This document shows, piece by piece, positions 36,135-45,021 of a DNA stretch of 64,000 nucleotides. Location of the stretch: positions 159,791 through 223,790 of the forward strand of contig NZ_JAUMKB010000010.1 of NCBI RefSeq assembly GCF_030519375.1. The letters are read 5' to 3'. A program made the position numbers and the translations under genes. The notes beneath the pieces are model-generated. The model saw only the letters and a program-made list of their open reading frames with translations. It ran no database searches and had not been told where the DNA came from. Every line of letters begins with the position of its first letter. Position 1 is the first letter of the stretch. Origin of the DNA: Mucilaginibacter tolerans. GTDB taxonomy: Bacteria; Bacteroidota; Bacteroidia; Sphingobacteriales; Sphingobacteriaceae.

Positions 36135-36704
36135 TTAGGGTTTCAGCGGTCCTACTTGTCGATAAGCGTTGATAAGCAAACCTGTGGGTGTGGTTTTCGA
36201 GTCAACAAAAGCAAGTTCCCGAGCATCAATACAGTCGGAGAATAAGCGCTTACCCCGGCCAAGCAAAATTGGATAGGTGATGAGCACAACCTCATCAGCC
36301 AGTCCCTGGTCAAGCAACACAGACGTTAGCGTCGAACTTCCCACGACGATCAGATCGGGGCCGTCCGTTGACTTGAGACCGTGAATCGCCTCTATAACGT
36401 CGCCTTCCAAATGCTTTACCGGACCCCATTCCAGGCTGCCGGGCCTATGGGTTGCGATGTATTTCGTTGCAGCGTTTATGGCATTTGCCATTGGGAAATC
36501 TCCGGCATTAGGCCAAAAGTCACTAAATATATCATAAGTGTGCCGGCCAAGCAGCAGATCGAATCTCGTGCCGTATGCTTCAAGGAGCATCGCCGCCCCA
36601 TCAGGGCTTCTATATGGTACTGTCCACGCTCCATATGCGTAATCGTCGTCGTGTTCAATCACGCCATCGAGCGAGATATGTTCAAAAATTCTGATTTTTC
36701 TCAT
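36135..36704 (-). CDS. Dihydrofolate reductase-like (RibD C-terminal domain) protein
   Basis: The 189-residue protein matches the RibD_C/DHFR-like family: RKIRIFEHISLDGVIEH at the start, LLLGRHTYDIFSDFWP near 50-65 and the NADPH-binding DLIVVGSSTLTSVLLDQGLADEV near 115-140. Then come YPILLGRGKRLFS and a final GLLINAYR strand. Members reduce unknown substrates with NADPH and are often annotated as deaminase-reductase. It is a monocistronic minus-strand gene with AT-rich flanks. Confidence 0.92.
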   Translation of the reverse strand: MRKIRIFEHISLDGVIEHDDDYAYGAWTVPYRSPDGAAMLLEAYGTRFDLLLGRHTYDIFSDFWPNAGDFPMANAINAATKYIATHRPGSLEWGPVKHLEGDVIEAIHGLKSTDGPDLIVVGSSTLTSVLLDQGLADEVVLITYPILLGRGKRLFSDCIDARELAFVDSKTTPTGLLINAYRQVGPLKP

Positions 36705-36888
36705 TTGTTTATAATTAGTTTATAGATAAATCTGACATTAATAAATATCAACCGGTTTAGTAGCGTGTAATATGAATCTATTTCCTGATGGTTGTATTTT
36801 AAATAACAATTATTGCGATTGTTGTTCCTTTTGTTATTTTATTTGAAAATATTAATCCGGCAACTATCGAATACCAGGTGCGATTTCG

Positions 36889-37746
36889 TTACTTTAAAAA
36901 GTCATCCAGATACCCTAATATTGTTTTAGTCTGCATCATCAGGCTGACATGACTTTGCGAAGGAACAACGGCTAAATGCGATTTTGGCATCGGTCCCAAA
37001 TCAGCAGATACTCCTCCTCCCAGTAATTGGTACGTTTTCATCAACTCCACTTTGTCCAGACCATCATTGTCACCTGATATAAGCAATACAGGCGAAGTAA
37101 TTTTCGCAATATTGGCTTCACCCACATCAAAGGGCTCCCCGGCAAAAACAATCATTTGTTCAACAAACTTTATCCATTTAGTTTTGTCAGGAGCTACGGC
37201 ATCATATGCCGTTTTTATAGGGGTATTGTTAAAAAATTCGGGCTTAAAACCTTTAAACCCATTATTTATAACGGGCAGCCACCCATTGGTTTTGTAGGTT
37301 GAAGAAATGATCACTAATTTTCTGACCCGTTTGGGGTTTCTTGCTGCCAACTGGTAAGCTATGGAACCACCCATACTATATCCTGCAACATCAGCACTAT
37401 CAACTCTTAAATAATTCATCACGCCTTCCACATCACTTGCCAGGGCAGCAATGTCTAATTTTCTGTCAGAATACGGGGTATGCCCATGTCCCTGCATTTC
37501 AATGGCAATTACTTTTCTTGTCTTTGACAATTCAGGTATTAATTGCCCCCAATTCATCTCAATGGTATAAAAAGCACCGTGCAATAAAACGAGAGGCCTG
37601 CCCGCCCCGTATACTTCGTAATAAACTTTAATGCCATTAACAGGTGCGTAGCCACTGGCGGAAGGTTTAAGCTGTTGCCCATTTGATTGCGATGCGGTAA
37701 AAACAATGATTGCAATTAGCAGTACTGATCTAAGTAAATTTTTCAT
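36889..37746 (-). CDS. Alpha/beta hydrolase, secreted
   Basis: The 285-residue protein has a signal peptide (about 1-24, TASQSNGQQ). The hydrolase core has the oxyanion HG in LVLLHGAFYT, nucleophile S124 in AGYSMGGSIA, an acidic residue in LLISGDNDG and a final His in VPSQSHVSLM. The substrate cannot be inferred. It has its own transcript on the minus strand with 184 bases of AT-rich sequence before the RibD_C-like gene. Confidence 0.92.
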   Translation of the reverse strand: MKNLLRSVLLIAIIVFTASQSNGQQLKPSASGYAPVNGIKVYYEVYGAGRPLVLLHGAFYTIEMNWGQLIPELSKTRKVIAIEMQGHGHTPYSDRKLDIAALASDVEGVMNYLRVDSADVAGYSMGGSIAYQLAARNPKRVRKLVIISSTYKTNGWLPVINNGFKGFKPEFFNNTPIKTAYDAVAPDKTKWIKFVEQMIVFAGEPFDVGEANIAKITSPVLLISGDNDGLDKVELMKTYQLLGGGVSADLGPMPKSHLAVVPSQSHVSLMMQTKTILGYLDDFLK

Positions 37747-38087
37747 AACGCCGTTAGATTTAGTTTGAATTTTATTGACATTACAAAGTTCGCAAGCATT
37801 TCGGGATTAACGCTGTGTAAAATCGACATTCTGAGGGGTGGATCGCGACAAATAACTAATGTAATAAAAAGCCGGATGTTTTGAAAAGGGGCCATATTAT
37901 GAAGGTGTCAAAAAGCCGGGAATAGACGGAGGAGCAAATGTGATAAGTTTTCTAAGCTATTGATCCTGTTAACTTCTTTAGGTGGTCTTTATGAAATCAA
38001 CGACATCATAAACATGCTTAAAAAGATTTCCTCTTGCGACGGGTTCGCCCTTAGGTAGTGCTCTAAATGATACGAGTTTTACCTATT
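37747..38087. other. Intergenic stretch with a possible IS3 orfA scrap
   Basis: There is no gene. At 37899-37945 the plus strand reads M-K-V-S-K-S-R-E-stop-T-E-E-Q-M, resembling the KKSRFTEEQI opening of IS3-family OrfA, but it is interrupted. The similarity is short and may be chance. Confidence 0.3.
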
Positions 38088-38552
38088 TCATTTATTTAAG
38101 CCTTTTGGAAACCGGTCAGCTATTAAATTAAGTTCGATATGATGTTCCAGGTAAGCCTTAAGCCCTGCTAAAACCAATGTAAAACCTTCTGTTGATCCTC
38201 GCACCTGCGAAATAAGCTTTTCGGTATCGCCTTGAAATCCACCATCCTCAATGCTGACAAATGTTTCATCATGGCCTAAATCCTTAAAAGTCCATGCTAC
38301 GGTAGTAACCGTATCATCATTGCCCCATTCGATCACAATTTTTTTATTGACCTCAATTTTTTTGGTCAAAACTGATATCGTATGATGATACATTTCCCAG
38401 GTCCATTCCGTCCGTTTCCCTTCTTCGAGTTTTCCTGAACTTTTGGTAAACCAGAATTTAGTGGTGATTCCAGGATCAATAAATGCTTGAAAAACCTGTC
38501 CGATCGGTTTCCTGATGAGCATTTCAGCTTTTGCAAAGTGATTCGTATTCAT
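38088..38552 (-). CDS. SRPBCC/AHSA1-family protein
   Basis: The 154-residue protein has the START-like fold signature of the AHSA1 family: IRKPIGQVFQAFIDPGITTKFWFTKSSG at 13-40, TEWTWEMYHH, VIEWGNDDTVTTVAWTF and a long C-terminal helix (GFTLVLAGLKAYLEHHIEL). These proteins bind hydrophobic ligands, and no enzymatic activity is implied. It is followed downstream, on the same strand, by AT-rich sequence. Confidence 0.92.
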   Translation of the reverse strand: MNTNHFAKAEMLIRKPIGQVFQAFIDPGITTKFWFTKSSGKLEEGKRTEWTWEMYHHTISVLTKKIEVNKKIVIEWGNDDTVTTVAWTFKDLGHDETFVSIEDGGFQGDTEKLISQVRGSTEGFTLVLAGLKAYLEHHIELNLIADRFPKGLNK

Positions 38553-38561
38553 AATCGGTTT

Positions 38562-38655
38562 TTAAGGATTATCCTGTTTAGCGATATGTTGCTGCAATAA
38601 CCGGTAAAGCAACTCCAAATTGAAGGGCTTTTCAATATTATAATTGCAACTCAGT
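38562..38655 (-). pseudogene. C-terminal remnant of a response regulator receiver
   Basis: On the minus strand this frame reads NYNIEKPFNLELLYRLLQQH and then IAKQDNP before TAA. It matches the last strand, conserved Lys-Pro and final helix of the receivers at 40309 and 41066 (KKPFDLDLLYRIL). The preceding part of the domain is absent. It lies between the small gene at 38666 and the AHSA1 gene. Confidence 0.65.
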
Positions 38656-38665
38656 GCCGGCCCTT

Positions 38666-38902
38666 TCAGGAAAGCGGCAGACCTGTATTAATGTGATCGA
38701 TCTTCTGACCGATTTCTTTGAGCAGCCGGCGGTCCAGGCTATCTTCGTTCCGCTGGAACCATTCCGTCCCGCATTTAAAGAGTATCGCTTCTTCTCCATC
38801 CTGGAACCGGATTTTCCAGACCTTTAAATTTTTAAAAGTACCGGCCATCACTTGCAATACCTGTTTGCTACCATTCCGCGATAACACGATCTCATGCTTC
38901 AT
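38666..38902 (-). CDS. Hypothetical protein (78 aa)
   Basis: The small protein reads MKHEIVLSRNGSKQVLQV, then a strand-rich stretch ending FKCGTEWFQRNED, then a helix (LDRRLLKEIGQKIDHI). It has the codon bias of its neighbours but no recognised family. It ends at the edge of the response-regulator remnant, so its last few residues (TGLPLS) may be altered by the same rearrangement. Confidence 0.6.
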   Translation of the reverse strand: MKHEIVLSRNGSKQVLQVMAGTFKNLKVWKIRFQDGEEAILFKCGTEWFQRNEDSLDRRLLKEIGQKIDHINTGLPLS

Positions 38903-39075
38903 CTTTTTTTGATTTGACAGCTAAAAACAACAGATGAATTTTTTCAATGACCATGACAAAGTTGAATTTTAAATCGTTTATTTCAAAGATGATTTCAAAC
39001 TCTTATCAGCAAATAAAAAGCGATTCGGAAACGTTCACACGATACAGTCAGGTGTAACTTACACGGCGGCCACCC

Positions 39076-39273
39076 TCATTGTGACGGATGGTCCTGATCC
39101 TGCCAGTAGATAAGCTCCGTGTACAGACCATGGGCAATTGCCAGTTCGTCCCGCTTTTCCTCCAGCTTCGCCTGCCGCTCTTCGTCACCGATATTCGCCG
39201 GCAGCGACAGGTAGGCGAGTACGTTCCCGGTCTCGGAGTTGACAAATTGGTAGTGAATTTCTTTCTGTTCCAT
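39076..39273 (-). CDS. Hypothetical protein (65 aa)
   Basis: A small acidic protein with a strand-rich start (MEQKEIHYQFVNSETGNVLAYL) and a helical second half (EERQAKLEEKRDELAIAHGLY). It is three bases downstream of the membrane protein gene at 39277 on the same strand, which supports translation from a shared transcript. Function is unknown. Confidence 0.65.
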   Translation of the reverse strand: MEQKEIHYQFVNSETGNVLAYLSLPANIGDEERQAKLEEKRDELAIAHGLYTELIYWQDQDHPSQ

Positions 39274-39276
39274 GAG

Positions 39277-39702
39277 CTATTCGTTTTTCAACACCAGTGC
39301 AGTGATCACCACCAGGAGGAGCCCGATAACCAGACCGGCGATAACCATCCCGGCGAATTCGCTCATTGCGCCATGCGCAGCAGTTTTCCAATAAATCAAC
39401 GCAGATACCAGCGCCAGCAGGCCCGCTACAAGGGCGATCCTTGAACCGGCAGCTAAGGCGGCACGAAAGGTGATCTTTCCACCCTGGATGCGCTTGTAAT
39501 TCCGCAAACCGAAATATAAACCTGCAGCGGGGATCCATAACACAGCAACCGCCAGCAAAAGAGCGGGCCCGGGCGGTTTGGCCAGCGTAAACCATGAAAC
39601 CAGATCGGTCAGGAAAGTGAGATACCCCATGAGGTAAAGCAACAGGAGCCACAGGCCGCTGAGCAGCCCAATAATACAGCCGGTCAACAATATATGCTTC
39701 AT
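39277..39702 (-). CDS. Small integral membrane protein (141 aa)
   Basis: Four hydrophobic helices are visible (about 5-30, 45-65, 82-105, 115-138), with a cytoplasmic-looking loop FGLRNYKRIQGG between helices 2 and 3. The pattern is like DUF4199-type Bacteroidota membrane proteins, but I cannot confirm the family. It overlaps the upstream gene end by 4 bases (ATGA-type) and is followed by the 65-aa gene, forming a three-gene run. Confidence 0.7.
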   Translation of the reverse strand: MKHILLTGCIIGLLSGLWLLLLYLMGYLTFLTDLVSWFTLAKPPGPALLLAVAVLWIPAAGLYFGLRNYKRIQGGKITFRAALAAGSRIALVAGLLALVSALIYWKTAAHGAMSEFAGMVIAGLVIGLLLVVITALVLKNE

Positions 39703-39980
39703 GACTCCGGGCCCAGGCGGTCTTCAGTGTCCATATCGTTATTCATCCCGGGCATGTTGACGGCTTGTTCTTTGACGAAATGTTCCTCCAATGCCAGGCC
39801 GATGTTGACCAATAACTCAGGTTCGACATGACGATTATCCATAACGCCCCAGGCGTCCGAACGGTTCGCGATAAAAAAACCGGGGTGATTGGGCTGCCGG
39901 ATACCGAACGCATGCACCCCATGCCGTTGCTCGGGTTTCGCCTGCAGCGGCAGTAACACGCTAGTTTCTGGGTCTTTCAC
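39699..39980 (-). CDS. Hypothetical protein (93 aa)
   Basis: The soluble protein begins MKDPETSVLLPLQAKPEQRH and has the motifs HAFGIRQPNHPGFF and NIGLALEEHF, with an acidic, disordered C-terminus. No family is recognised. It is the first gene of a minus-strand run with the membrane protein and the 65-aa protein, coupled by a 4-base overlap. Confidence 0.55.
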   Translation of the reverse strand: MKDPETSVLLPLQAKPEQRHGVHAFGIRQPNHPGFFIANRSDAWGVMDNRHVEPELLVNIGLALEEHFVKEQAVNMPGMNNDMDTEDRLGPES

Positions 39981-40120
39981 GTTGATCTCCCTAACCTTTA
40001 ATTTTCCGGTTCCTCTTTTCTTCTTTCACAACAACAGGGAACATGACTAGTTTCTCCTATTTCCCATTTTGTTCCTAACCAACTATTGAAACATTTGTTC
40101 ACTGTCCTTCCATCCGAGGC

Positions 40121-40297
40121 TCAGACATTGTCCGGTGATTTTTCATCATGGTACTGATCGTCTTCCGGTTTGAGTTCGGACTGGATGATCTCCTGCTCAA
40201 AGCTTTTTTCGTCCTTGCGGTTGCGCCTGATCAGCCAGATAATCAATACGATAATAAGGACAATAAATACGCCGCTCCACCAATAATTAATAGCCAT
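40121..40297 (-). CDS. Small single-pass membrane protein (58 aa)
   Basis: The minus-strand ATG at 40297 opens a 58-residue frame ending in TGA at 40121. One membrane helix (about 5-23, WWSGVFIVLIIVLIIWLI) is followed by RRNRKDEK and an acidic tail. The positive-inside rule puts the tail in the cytoplasm. It lies 11 bases downstream of the receiver gene at 40309 on the same strand, so the two are probably co-transcribed. Function is unknown. Confidence 0.65.
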   Translation of the reverse strand: MAINYWWSGVFIVLIIVLIIWLIRRNRKDEKSFEQEIIQSELKPEDDQYHDEKSPDNV

Positions 40298-40308
40298 AGT
40301 CTTGTGTT

Positions 40309-40698
40309 TTAAACCGGTTCGCCGACTTGGTGGCGCTTTCTTCGCCCAGACAGGAATTTACGAATCACCCGGTAAAGCGCTTCCAGATCAAACGGTTTTT
40401 TCAGATAACCGTCAAAACCAAGTTCGCGATATCCCTGTTCAATCCGATTGTCGCAGCTAAAAGCGATCACCGGTAAACGTGGGAAATGCGCCTTGATCCA
40501 ATGAATAATTTCTTTGCCTGTATAGTGGCTGAGCCAGCAATCTAGGAAAATGAGCCTGGGGTGATGCCGCTGAATCATTTCCAGTATGTTTTCGCGCCGG
40601 TCGGTGAGGTTGTAAACCCGAAAACCCCTCCTTTGTAAAGCGGTGCCGACCACATCCAGTGTGGCAGCATCCGTTTCCTGTATCAGGATCGTTTCCAT
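40309..40698 (-). CDS. Orphan response regulator receiver protein
   Basis: The 129-residue single-domain receiver has phosphoacceptor D53 (LIFLDCWLSHYTG), a Ser at the switch (VIAFSCDNR) and Lys in GYLKKPFDLEALYRVI. The usual acidic pair of strand 1 is altered (ILIQETD), so Mg2+ binding may be atypical. It is closely similar in layout to the receiver at 41066 and to the remnant at 38562, implying local duplication. No output domain is present. Confidence 0.9.
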   Translation of the reverse strand: METILIQETDAATLDVVGTALQRRGFRVYNLTDRRENILEMIQRHHPRLIFLDCWLSHYTGKEIIHWIKAHFPRLPVIAFSCDNRIEQGYRELGFDGYLKKPFDLEALYRVIRKFLSGRRKRHQVGEPV

Positions 40699-40856
40699 AA
40701 ATCTTTAATTTAGCAGAAGTAAAGGACAGGACACAATAAACGGTATAAAATAACAACGCAGGCTTTCATTGGGTAGTATCTCCGGATGTTTATATTAACG
40801 ATTTATCGCATTTTAAATGTGAGGGTAGCCCGGGATTCCGTGAAACCAAAGTTGTC

Positions 40857-41036
40857 TTACTTTTTACGGTTCAGATAAGCTTCAACTACTTTTGCGGATG
40901 GGCCAACGGCGTTGATTGCTGCCTTTAGTTTGACCTTTGTTACGCCGAATTTATCAGCCCATATTCGTAATTCCACATCATCGCCGTTATCGATTGTTTG
41001 CTGATCGGGAATGGCGGCTTGTTGCTGGTTATCCAT
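40857..41036 (-). CDS. DUF3606-type small protein (59 aa)
   Basis: The minus-strand ATG at 41036 opens a 59-residue frame ending in TAA at 40857. The core ELRIWADKFGVTKVKLKAAI followed by NAVGPSAKVVEAYL is the DUF3606 pattern seen in many small bacterial proteins of unknown role. It lies between the two receiver genes on the same strand. Confidence 0.8.
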   Translation of the reverse strand: MDNQQQAAIPDQQTIDNGDDVELRIWADKFGVTKVKLKAAINAVGPSAKVVEAYLNRKK

Positions 41037-41065
41037 TTCGTTTTCTGAAACGTAAATATCTGGAA

Positions 41066-41458
41066 TTACCGGGGAAAAATCAATCGGGCACGGTTAGGGG
41101 CCGGTTTGGGAATATGTTCCCGCAGAATGCGGTACAACAAATCTAGGTCAAAGGGTTTTTTTATGTAGCCGTCAAAACCAAGCCGGCTGTATTCCTGGTG
41201 AATGTTGTTGTTACAACTGGAGGCTATTACCGGCAGGTGGGGATATTTTGCTTTAATGCTCCGGCAAACCTCTAAACATCTTTCACCATGCCACGTGTAA
41301 TCCATCATGACCACATGCGGGCGGTATTTATCGATCATGCCCATAAAATCGTCATCGAAATCTATCAATGGGTAGACCTTGAAATTTCCCAGTTCCAATG
41401 CGATGATCAGCATTTCCAGAACGTTCTGGTCGGTATCCTGTACAATGATCGTTTCCAT
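41066..41458 (-). CDS. Orphan response regulator receiver protein
   Basis: I take the ATG at 41458, which aligns with the start of the paralogue at 40309. An in-frame ATG 8 codons upstream is possible. The 130-residue receiver has D53 (VVMMDYTWHGERC), a Ser (VIASSCNNN) and Lys in YIKKPFDLDLLYRIL. As in its paralogue, strand 1 reads IIVQDTD instead of a clean DD pair. A kinase with a CHASE3 domain is encoded nearby at 41864 on the same strand. Confidence 0.9.
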   Translation of the reverse strand: METIIVQDTDQNVLEMLIIALELGNFKVYPLIDFDDDFMGMIDKYRPHVVMMDYTWHGERCLEVCRSIKAKYPHLPVIASSCNNNIHQEYSRLGFDGYIKKPFDLDLLYRILREHIPKPAPNRARLIFPR

Positions 41459-41648
41459 ACCTTTTCTGTTTTCGAAATCCAAAAAGGTAAGAAACTTTAA
41501 ACGACGAGTTTGATGCGATTTCTGGTGTTCAGCACAAAGATATAAATTAAGGCAATGACATACAATCTTACAGTATTTAGTTACGTAACGACAAGTTAGG
41601 ACAAGGTTATTTTTTTGATCGAAGTTAATTAAACATTAGCTTTACGTT

Positions 41649-41795
41649 ATGCCTCCTGAAGAACTTGACAAACGTTTAAATGAACTGATAAAGCATGCGA
41701 AGGCATTAGAATCGGCCATTGATAAATTAATTCTCGATTATCAAATAAGGCGTTCTAAGCGACTCCAGGATTTACAGACTATTCAGCTTAATTAG
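41649..41795 (+). CDS. Possible small coiled-coil protein (48 aa)
   Basis: The ATG at 41649 opens a 48-residue helical, charged frame (MPPEELDKRLNELIKHAKAL, then AIDKLILDYQIRRSKRL) ending in TAG at 41793-41795. Heptad-like leucines suggest a short coiled coil. It is convergent with the CHASE3 kinase gene. The short length leaves doubt. Confidence 0.45.
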   Translation: MPPEELDKRLNELIKHAKALESAIDKLILDYQIRRSKRLQDLQTIQLN

Positions 41796-41863
41796 CAGTC
41801 ATATTACCGTTTAAGATGGGCTTGTTTTTACCGGTCCGGACATTTACAATGTTATTAGCCTTA

Positions 41864-43849
41864 CTACTCCTTAATTGGTAATGAAACAAAGAAGGTAGAG
41901 CCTACAGCTTTTTCACTTTCCGCCCAGATACGGCCACCGTGGTGTTTGATAATCTCAGCACTGAGATAAAGCCCAACCCCGAAACCGGCGATATGCCTGG
42001 TATGGGTGCTGCTCGCACGGTAATACCGATCAAATATCTTTGGCAGATCCGCTGAATGGATACCCATCCCCTGGTCCTGCACGCTAAACCAGGCCCGGCC
42101 GTTTTCGATACTTGACCGGATCGTCACCATTTCACCGCGGGGCGAATATTTTACCGCGTTCGACAATAGGTTGGAAATCACCGAGCCGAGCTTTTCGCGG
42201 TCAGCATTTACCATAATCGCTTCATTCCGTTCAAAAACAAAAATGTGGCTGGCGACGGTCAGCCGGGCTTCATCGATCATTTCACTGATCAGCGCATTCA
42301 GCTCGAAGTTTTGTTTTTCAATGACCAGTTTCCCCGATTCAAGCCGTGAGATATTCAGAAATCCGTTGATAAGCGCGGCCATTTTACGGGTCTGTAACCT
42401 GGATTTTTCCAACGCCTGGGGGATGAAAGGATCGTCGCTGCTGCGCAACTTTTGTTCCAGTACCTGGATTAGCGCAGTCAGGGAAGTCAGCGGTGTTTTC
42501 AGTTCATGGCTGGCCATACCGATAAAATCGTTCTTCCGTTGCTCGTCGCTTTTTTGTTCGGAAATATCCCGGGCAATCTTTGAAACGCCGGTGATATGCC
42601 CTTGCTTATCCAGTATGGGCGATATGGTGAGGGAAACATCGATCAGTCGTCCGTCACGTGTCAGGCGCTGGGTTTCATAATGGTCCACCCGTTGGCCGGC
42701 CTCTATCTGCGCGATGATCGCCGGTTCTTCCTGCTGGCGGTTTTCGGGGATGAGCTTGAGGATTGACTGCCCGACGATTTCGCTTTCCGGGTAGCCGAAC
42801 ATTCGTTCGGCGCCCTGGTTCCAACTGGTGACGATGCCTTCCAGTGTCTTCCCTATGATCGCATCATCTGAGGTCTCAACGATCGCCGCCAGTTTAGCGC
42901 TGCGTTCTTCAGCCTGGCGTAGTTCCTCGTTTATAGAGACCAGTTCCTCGTTGGCTGCCGCAAGTTCTTCATTACTTGCCGTCAATTCTTCATTGAGCGC
43001 TTGTGTCTCCTCCTCGCTTTCCTGCAAAGCTTTAGTCCGTTCGGTTACCCTTTGTTCCAGGATAGCATTGGCCGAAGCCAGTTGTTCGCGCGTTTCCAGT
43101 ACTTCCTCATTAATGGCTGTCAGTTCCTCGTTCGCCGCTGTGATCTCTTCATTGGCCGCCGTCAATTCCTCATTAAGCGCTGTCGTTTCTTCTGCATTGC
43201 CCACTACTTCCGCGCGCAAACGATCTTTTTCGCCGACATCACTTATCACTTTGAGGTAGGAATACACCGAAATAATCACTGCCAGAATTATTGCAGTCAA
43301 TATCGTTACAGGTGTCCATTGCGTGTAACGGCCCAGGACAAGCGTGCCTTCCTGGAGCAGATGTTGTTCGTAGCGTTCCGCCTGGTCAACATCGCGTCGC
43401 AGTTCATCCATGGCGGATTTTCCTGCATGAAAATCTGCAGGTATCAGGATTTGCCCACGTTGTTTTTTGTCGATCAGTACTTTCAGAATTGCCAGCCTGT
43501 GTTCGAGTACGTCGCGGATATCCCGGATATTTTGTTGTTGCCGGGCATTGTCACTGGTGAGCGACTCTAATTCGCCTGTGACAGCCATGGCCTGGCTGTA
43601 ACTTCCCCGGTAAGATTCCAGAAACTCCGGGCGTCCCGTTAACAGGAAGCCCCGCTGCCCGGTTTCTGCATCTTTCATGATAGGAAGCACCTTTTCCAGC
43701 TTGGCTATGACCAAATTGCTATGCGTCACTGCGCGGTTGCTGACCAGCAGATTGTGAAACGTCAAATAGGCGAGTAAACCCACCGTGGCCAGCATGAGCA
43801 CAGAAAATCCGTATCCAAATTGTAAAAGACGGTTCAGTTTGCGGGGCAT
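41864..43849 (-). CDS. CHASE3-PAS sensor histidine kinase with long coiled coil
   Basis: The 661-residue membrane protein has a helix (about 12-33), a CHASE3 extracytoplasmic domain (about 38-175, DAETGQRGFLLTG) and a second helix (about 178-200). A coiled coil follows (about 212-325) built of near-repeats such as ELTAANEEITAANEEL and ELTASNEELAAANEEL. A PAS domain (about 325-440), a HisKA with H448 (GMASHELKTPLTSL) and a HATPase (LLSNAVKYSP, DQGMGI, GFGVGLYLS) complete it. It is likely a stress or cell-surface sensor. The linked single-domain receivers are candidate partners. Confidence 0.93.
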   Translation of the reverse strand: MPRKLNRLLQFGYGFSVLMLATVGLLAYLTFHNLLVSNRAVTHSNLVIAKLEKVLPIMKDAETGQRGFLLTGRPEFLESYRGSYSQAMAVTGELESLTSDNARQQQNIRDIRDVLEHRLAILKVLIDKKQRGQILIPADFHAGKSAMDELRRDVDQAERYEQHLLQEGTLVLGRYTQWTPVTILTAIILAVIISVYSYLKVISDVGEKDRLRAEVVGNAEETTALNEELTAANEEITAANEELTAINEEVLETREQLASANAILEQRVTERTKALQESEEETQALNEELTASNEELAAANEELVSINEELRQAEERSAKLAAIVETSDDAIIGKTLEGIVTSWNQGAERMFGYPESEIVGQSILKLIPENRQQEEPAIIAQIEAGQRVDHYETQRLTRDGRLIDVSLTISPILDKQGHITGVSKIARDISEQKSDEQRKNDFIGMASHELKTPLTSLTALIQVLEQKLRSSDDPFIPQALEKSRLQTRKMAALINGFLNISRLESGKLVIEKQNFELNALISEMIDEARLTVASHIFVFERNEAIMVNADREKLGSVISNLLSNAVKYSPRGEMVTIRSSIENGRAWFSVQDQGMGIHSADLPKIFDRYYRASSTHTRHIAGFGVGLYLSAEIIKHHGGRIWAESEKAVGSTFFVSLPIKE

Positions 43850-44109
43850 ATTAAGCTTTAATCGTAAAATTAACTAATAATACACCAAATTACTTGATAG
43901 GGCGAAGATTTGTACTTTCTGGCGGATATAAAAACAAATTTATCAATCGTGAAAAACACGGCATTTTTTTCTGTATTCCTGTTTAATAAATGTCAGGAAT
44001 GTATTCAAGTCACAGATGCCGGGCAAGTTGAGACCATTCGGATCATTAGAACGGCCATTTTTAAAATGTTTCCGTTTTTTGTAATTTCAAGGACGGTAAA
44101 CAACGAACG
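43850..44109. other. Divergent intergenic region
   Basis: The sequence separates the CHASE3 kinase (minus) from the AraC gene (plus). It is AT-rich with no convincing coding frame. The promoters of both genes should lie here, but no strong motif is seen. Confidence 0.4.
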
Positions 44110-44943
44110 GTGGTAGTAAAAAATTATATACCTTATCCTGGTTTGCAATGTTTTATTAAAAACATTGCGCTGACGCATTATCAGTTAGATAAATCTTCAC
44201 CTGTACCTGTAAATCCGTTTCCGCCTCAGCCATATCACACGCTGTATTTCTATCCGTATGATAAGATCACTTCCTATAGTTATTCAGACGGCTCAACTTC
44301 AAAATTAGCTGCCAGTAGCATTGTAGGGCCGCAGCTAAACAGGGTCGACCTTCAAATGGATTATAATATATTGGTCATCATTGTGAATTTTAAACCCTGC
44401 GCGTTGTACAGGCTGTTAAAAATCCCGATGCATGAATTGATAGATACGCCTTTAGATGCTGCGCAATTTTTGGATAAGGAATTAGAAACGATCAATGAAC
44501 AACTCAGCCTGTCGAAAAATTACGACGAGATGGTTAGTCTCATCCAAAAATATTTATTAAAAAAAGTAGATCGCTTAAAGGACGCGCTGCCAGTCGACCT
44601 GGCCTTGCAATCACTTGAGCAGAACGATAGAATAATAAATATCGACCGGTTGGCAAATCTTTCCTGCGTGAGTATAAGACAACTGGAAAGACAATTTAAT
44701 GAGCGGATTGGGATGCCGCCAAAATTATATTTCCGGTTGGAAAGGTTTTCCAAAGCCTGGAATTTACGGGAAACATATCCGCAGATTTCCTGGTCGACCA
44801 TAGCGCATCAGTGCGGCTATGCAGATCAAATGCATATGATACGCGATTTTAAGGAATTTGCGGGTGTTACTCCTGGCTTTCTTCAAACAGAATTGGAAAA
44901 AACGCCATTGCGGTTACAACGGGATGGGTTCGATATTTTATAG
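44110..44943 (+). CDS. AraC-family transcriptional regulator
   Basis: The 277-residue protein has an N-terminal sensor-like domain (about 1-140, YIPYPGLQCFIKN) and a C-terminal AraC HTH (about 180-265, IDRLANLSCVSIRQLERQFNE, then WSTIAHQCGYADQMHMIRDF). The start is a GTG at 44110, and no in-frame ATG follows early. It is 78 bases upstream of the amidohydrolase, so control of that gene is plausible. Confidence 0.88.
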   Translation: MVVKNYIPYPGLQCFIKNIALTHYQLDKSSPVPVNPFPPQPYHTLYFYPYDKITSYSYSDGSTSKLAASSIVGPQLNRVDLQMDYNILVIIVNFKPCALYRLLKIPMHELIDTPLDAAQFLDKELETINEQLSLSKNYDEMVSLIQKYLLKKVDRLKDALPVDLALQSLEQNDRIINIDRLANLSCVSIRQLERQFNERIGMPPKLYFRLERFSKAWNLRETYPQISWSTIAHQCGYADQMHMIRDFKEFAGVTPGFLQTELEKTPLRLQRDGFDIL

Positions 44944-45021
44944 TACGATGTCGCATTTGTTCTATGCCGCGGCCTGACTCAGAGGGTAATTTTGAACAAT
45001 TATTTATTAAAAATTTTGTTC

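Noticed and set aside
37899..37945. IS3-type OrfA start
   Set aside because: Only about ten residues match and the frame is broken by stops; this could be chance.
39185..39652. Minus-strand frame of 155 codons
   Set aside because: It is a shadow of the membrane protein gene at 39277, which has clear hydrophobic helices and tight coupling to its neighbours.
43910..44116. Plus-strand frame of 68 codons before the AraC gene
   Set aside because: It has no protein-like pattern, overlaps the AraC start and lies in an expected promoter region.
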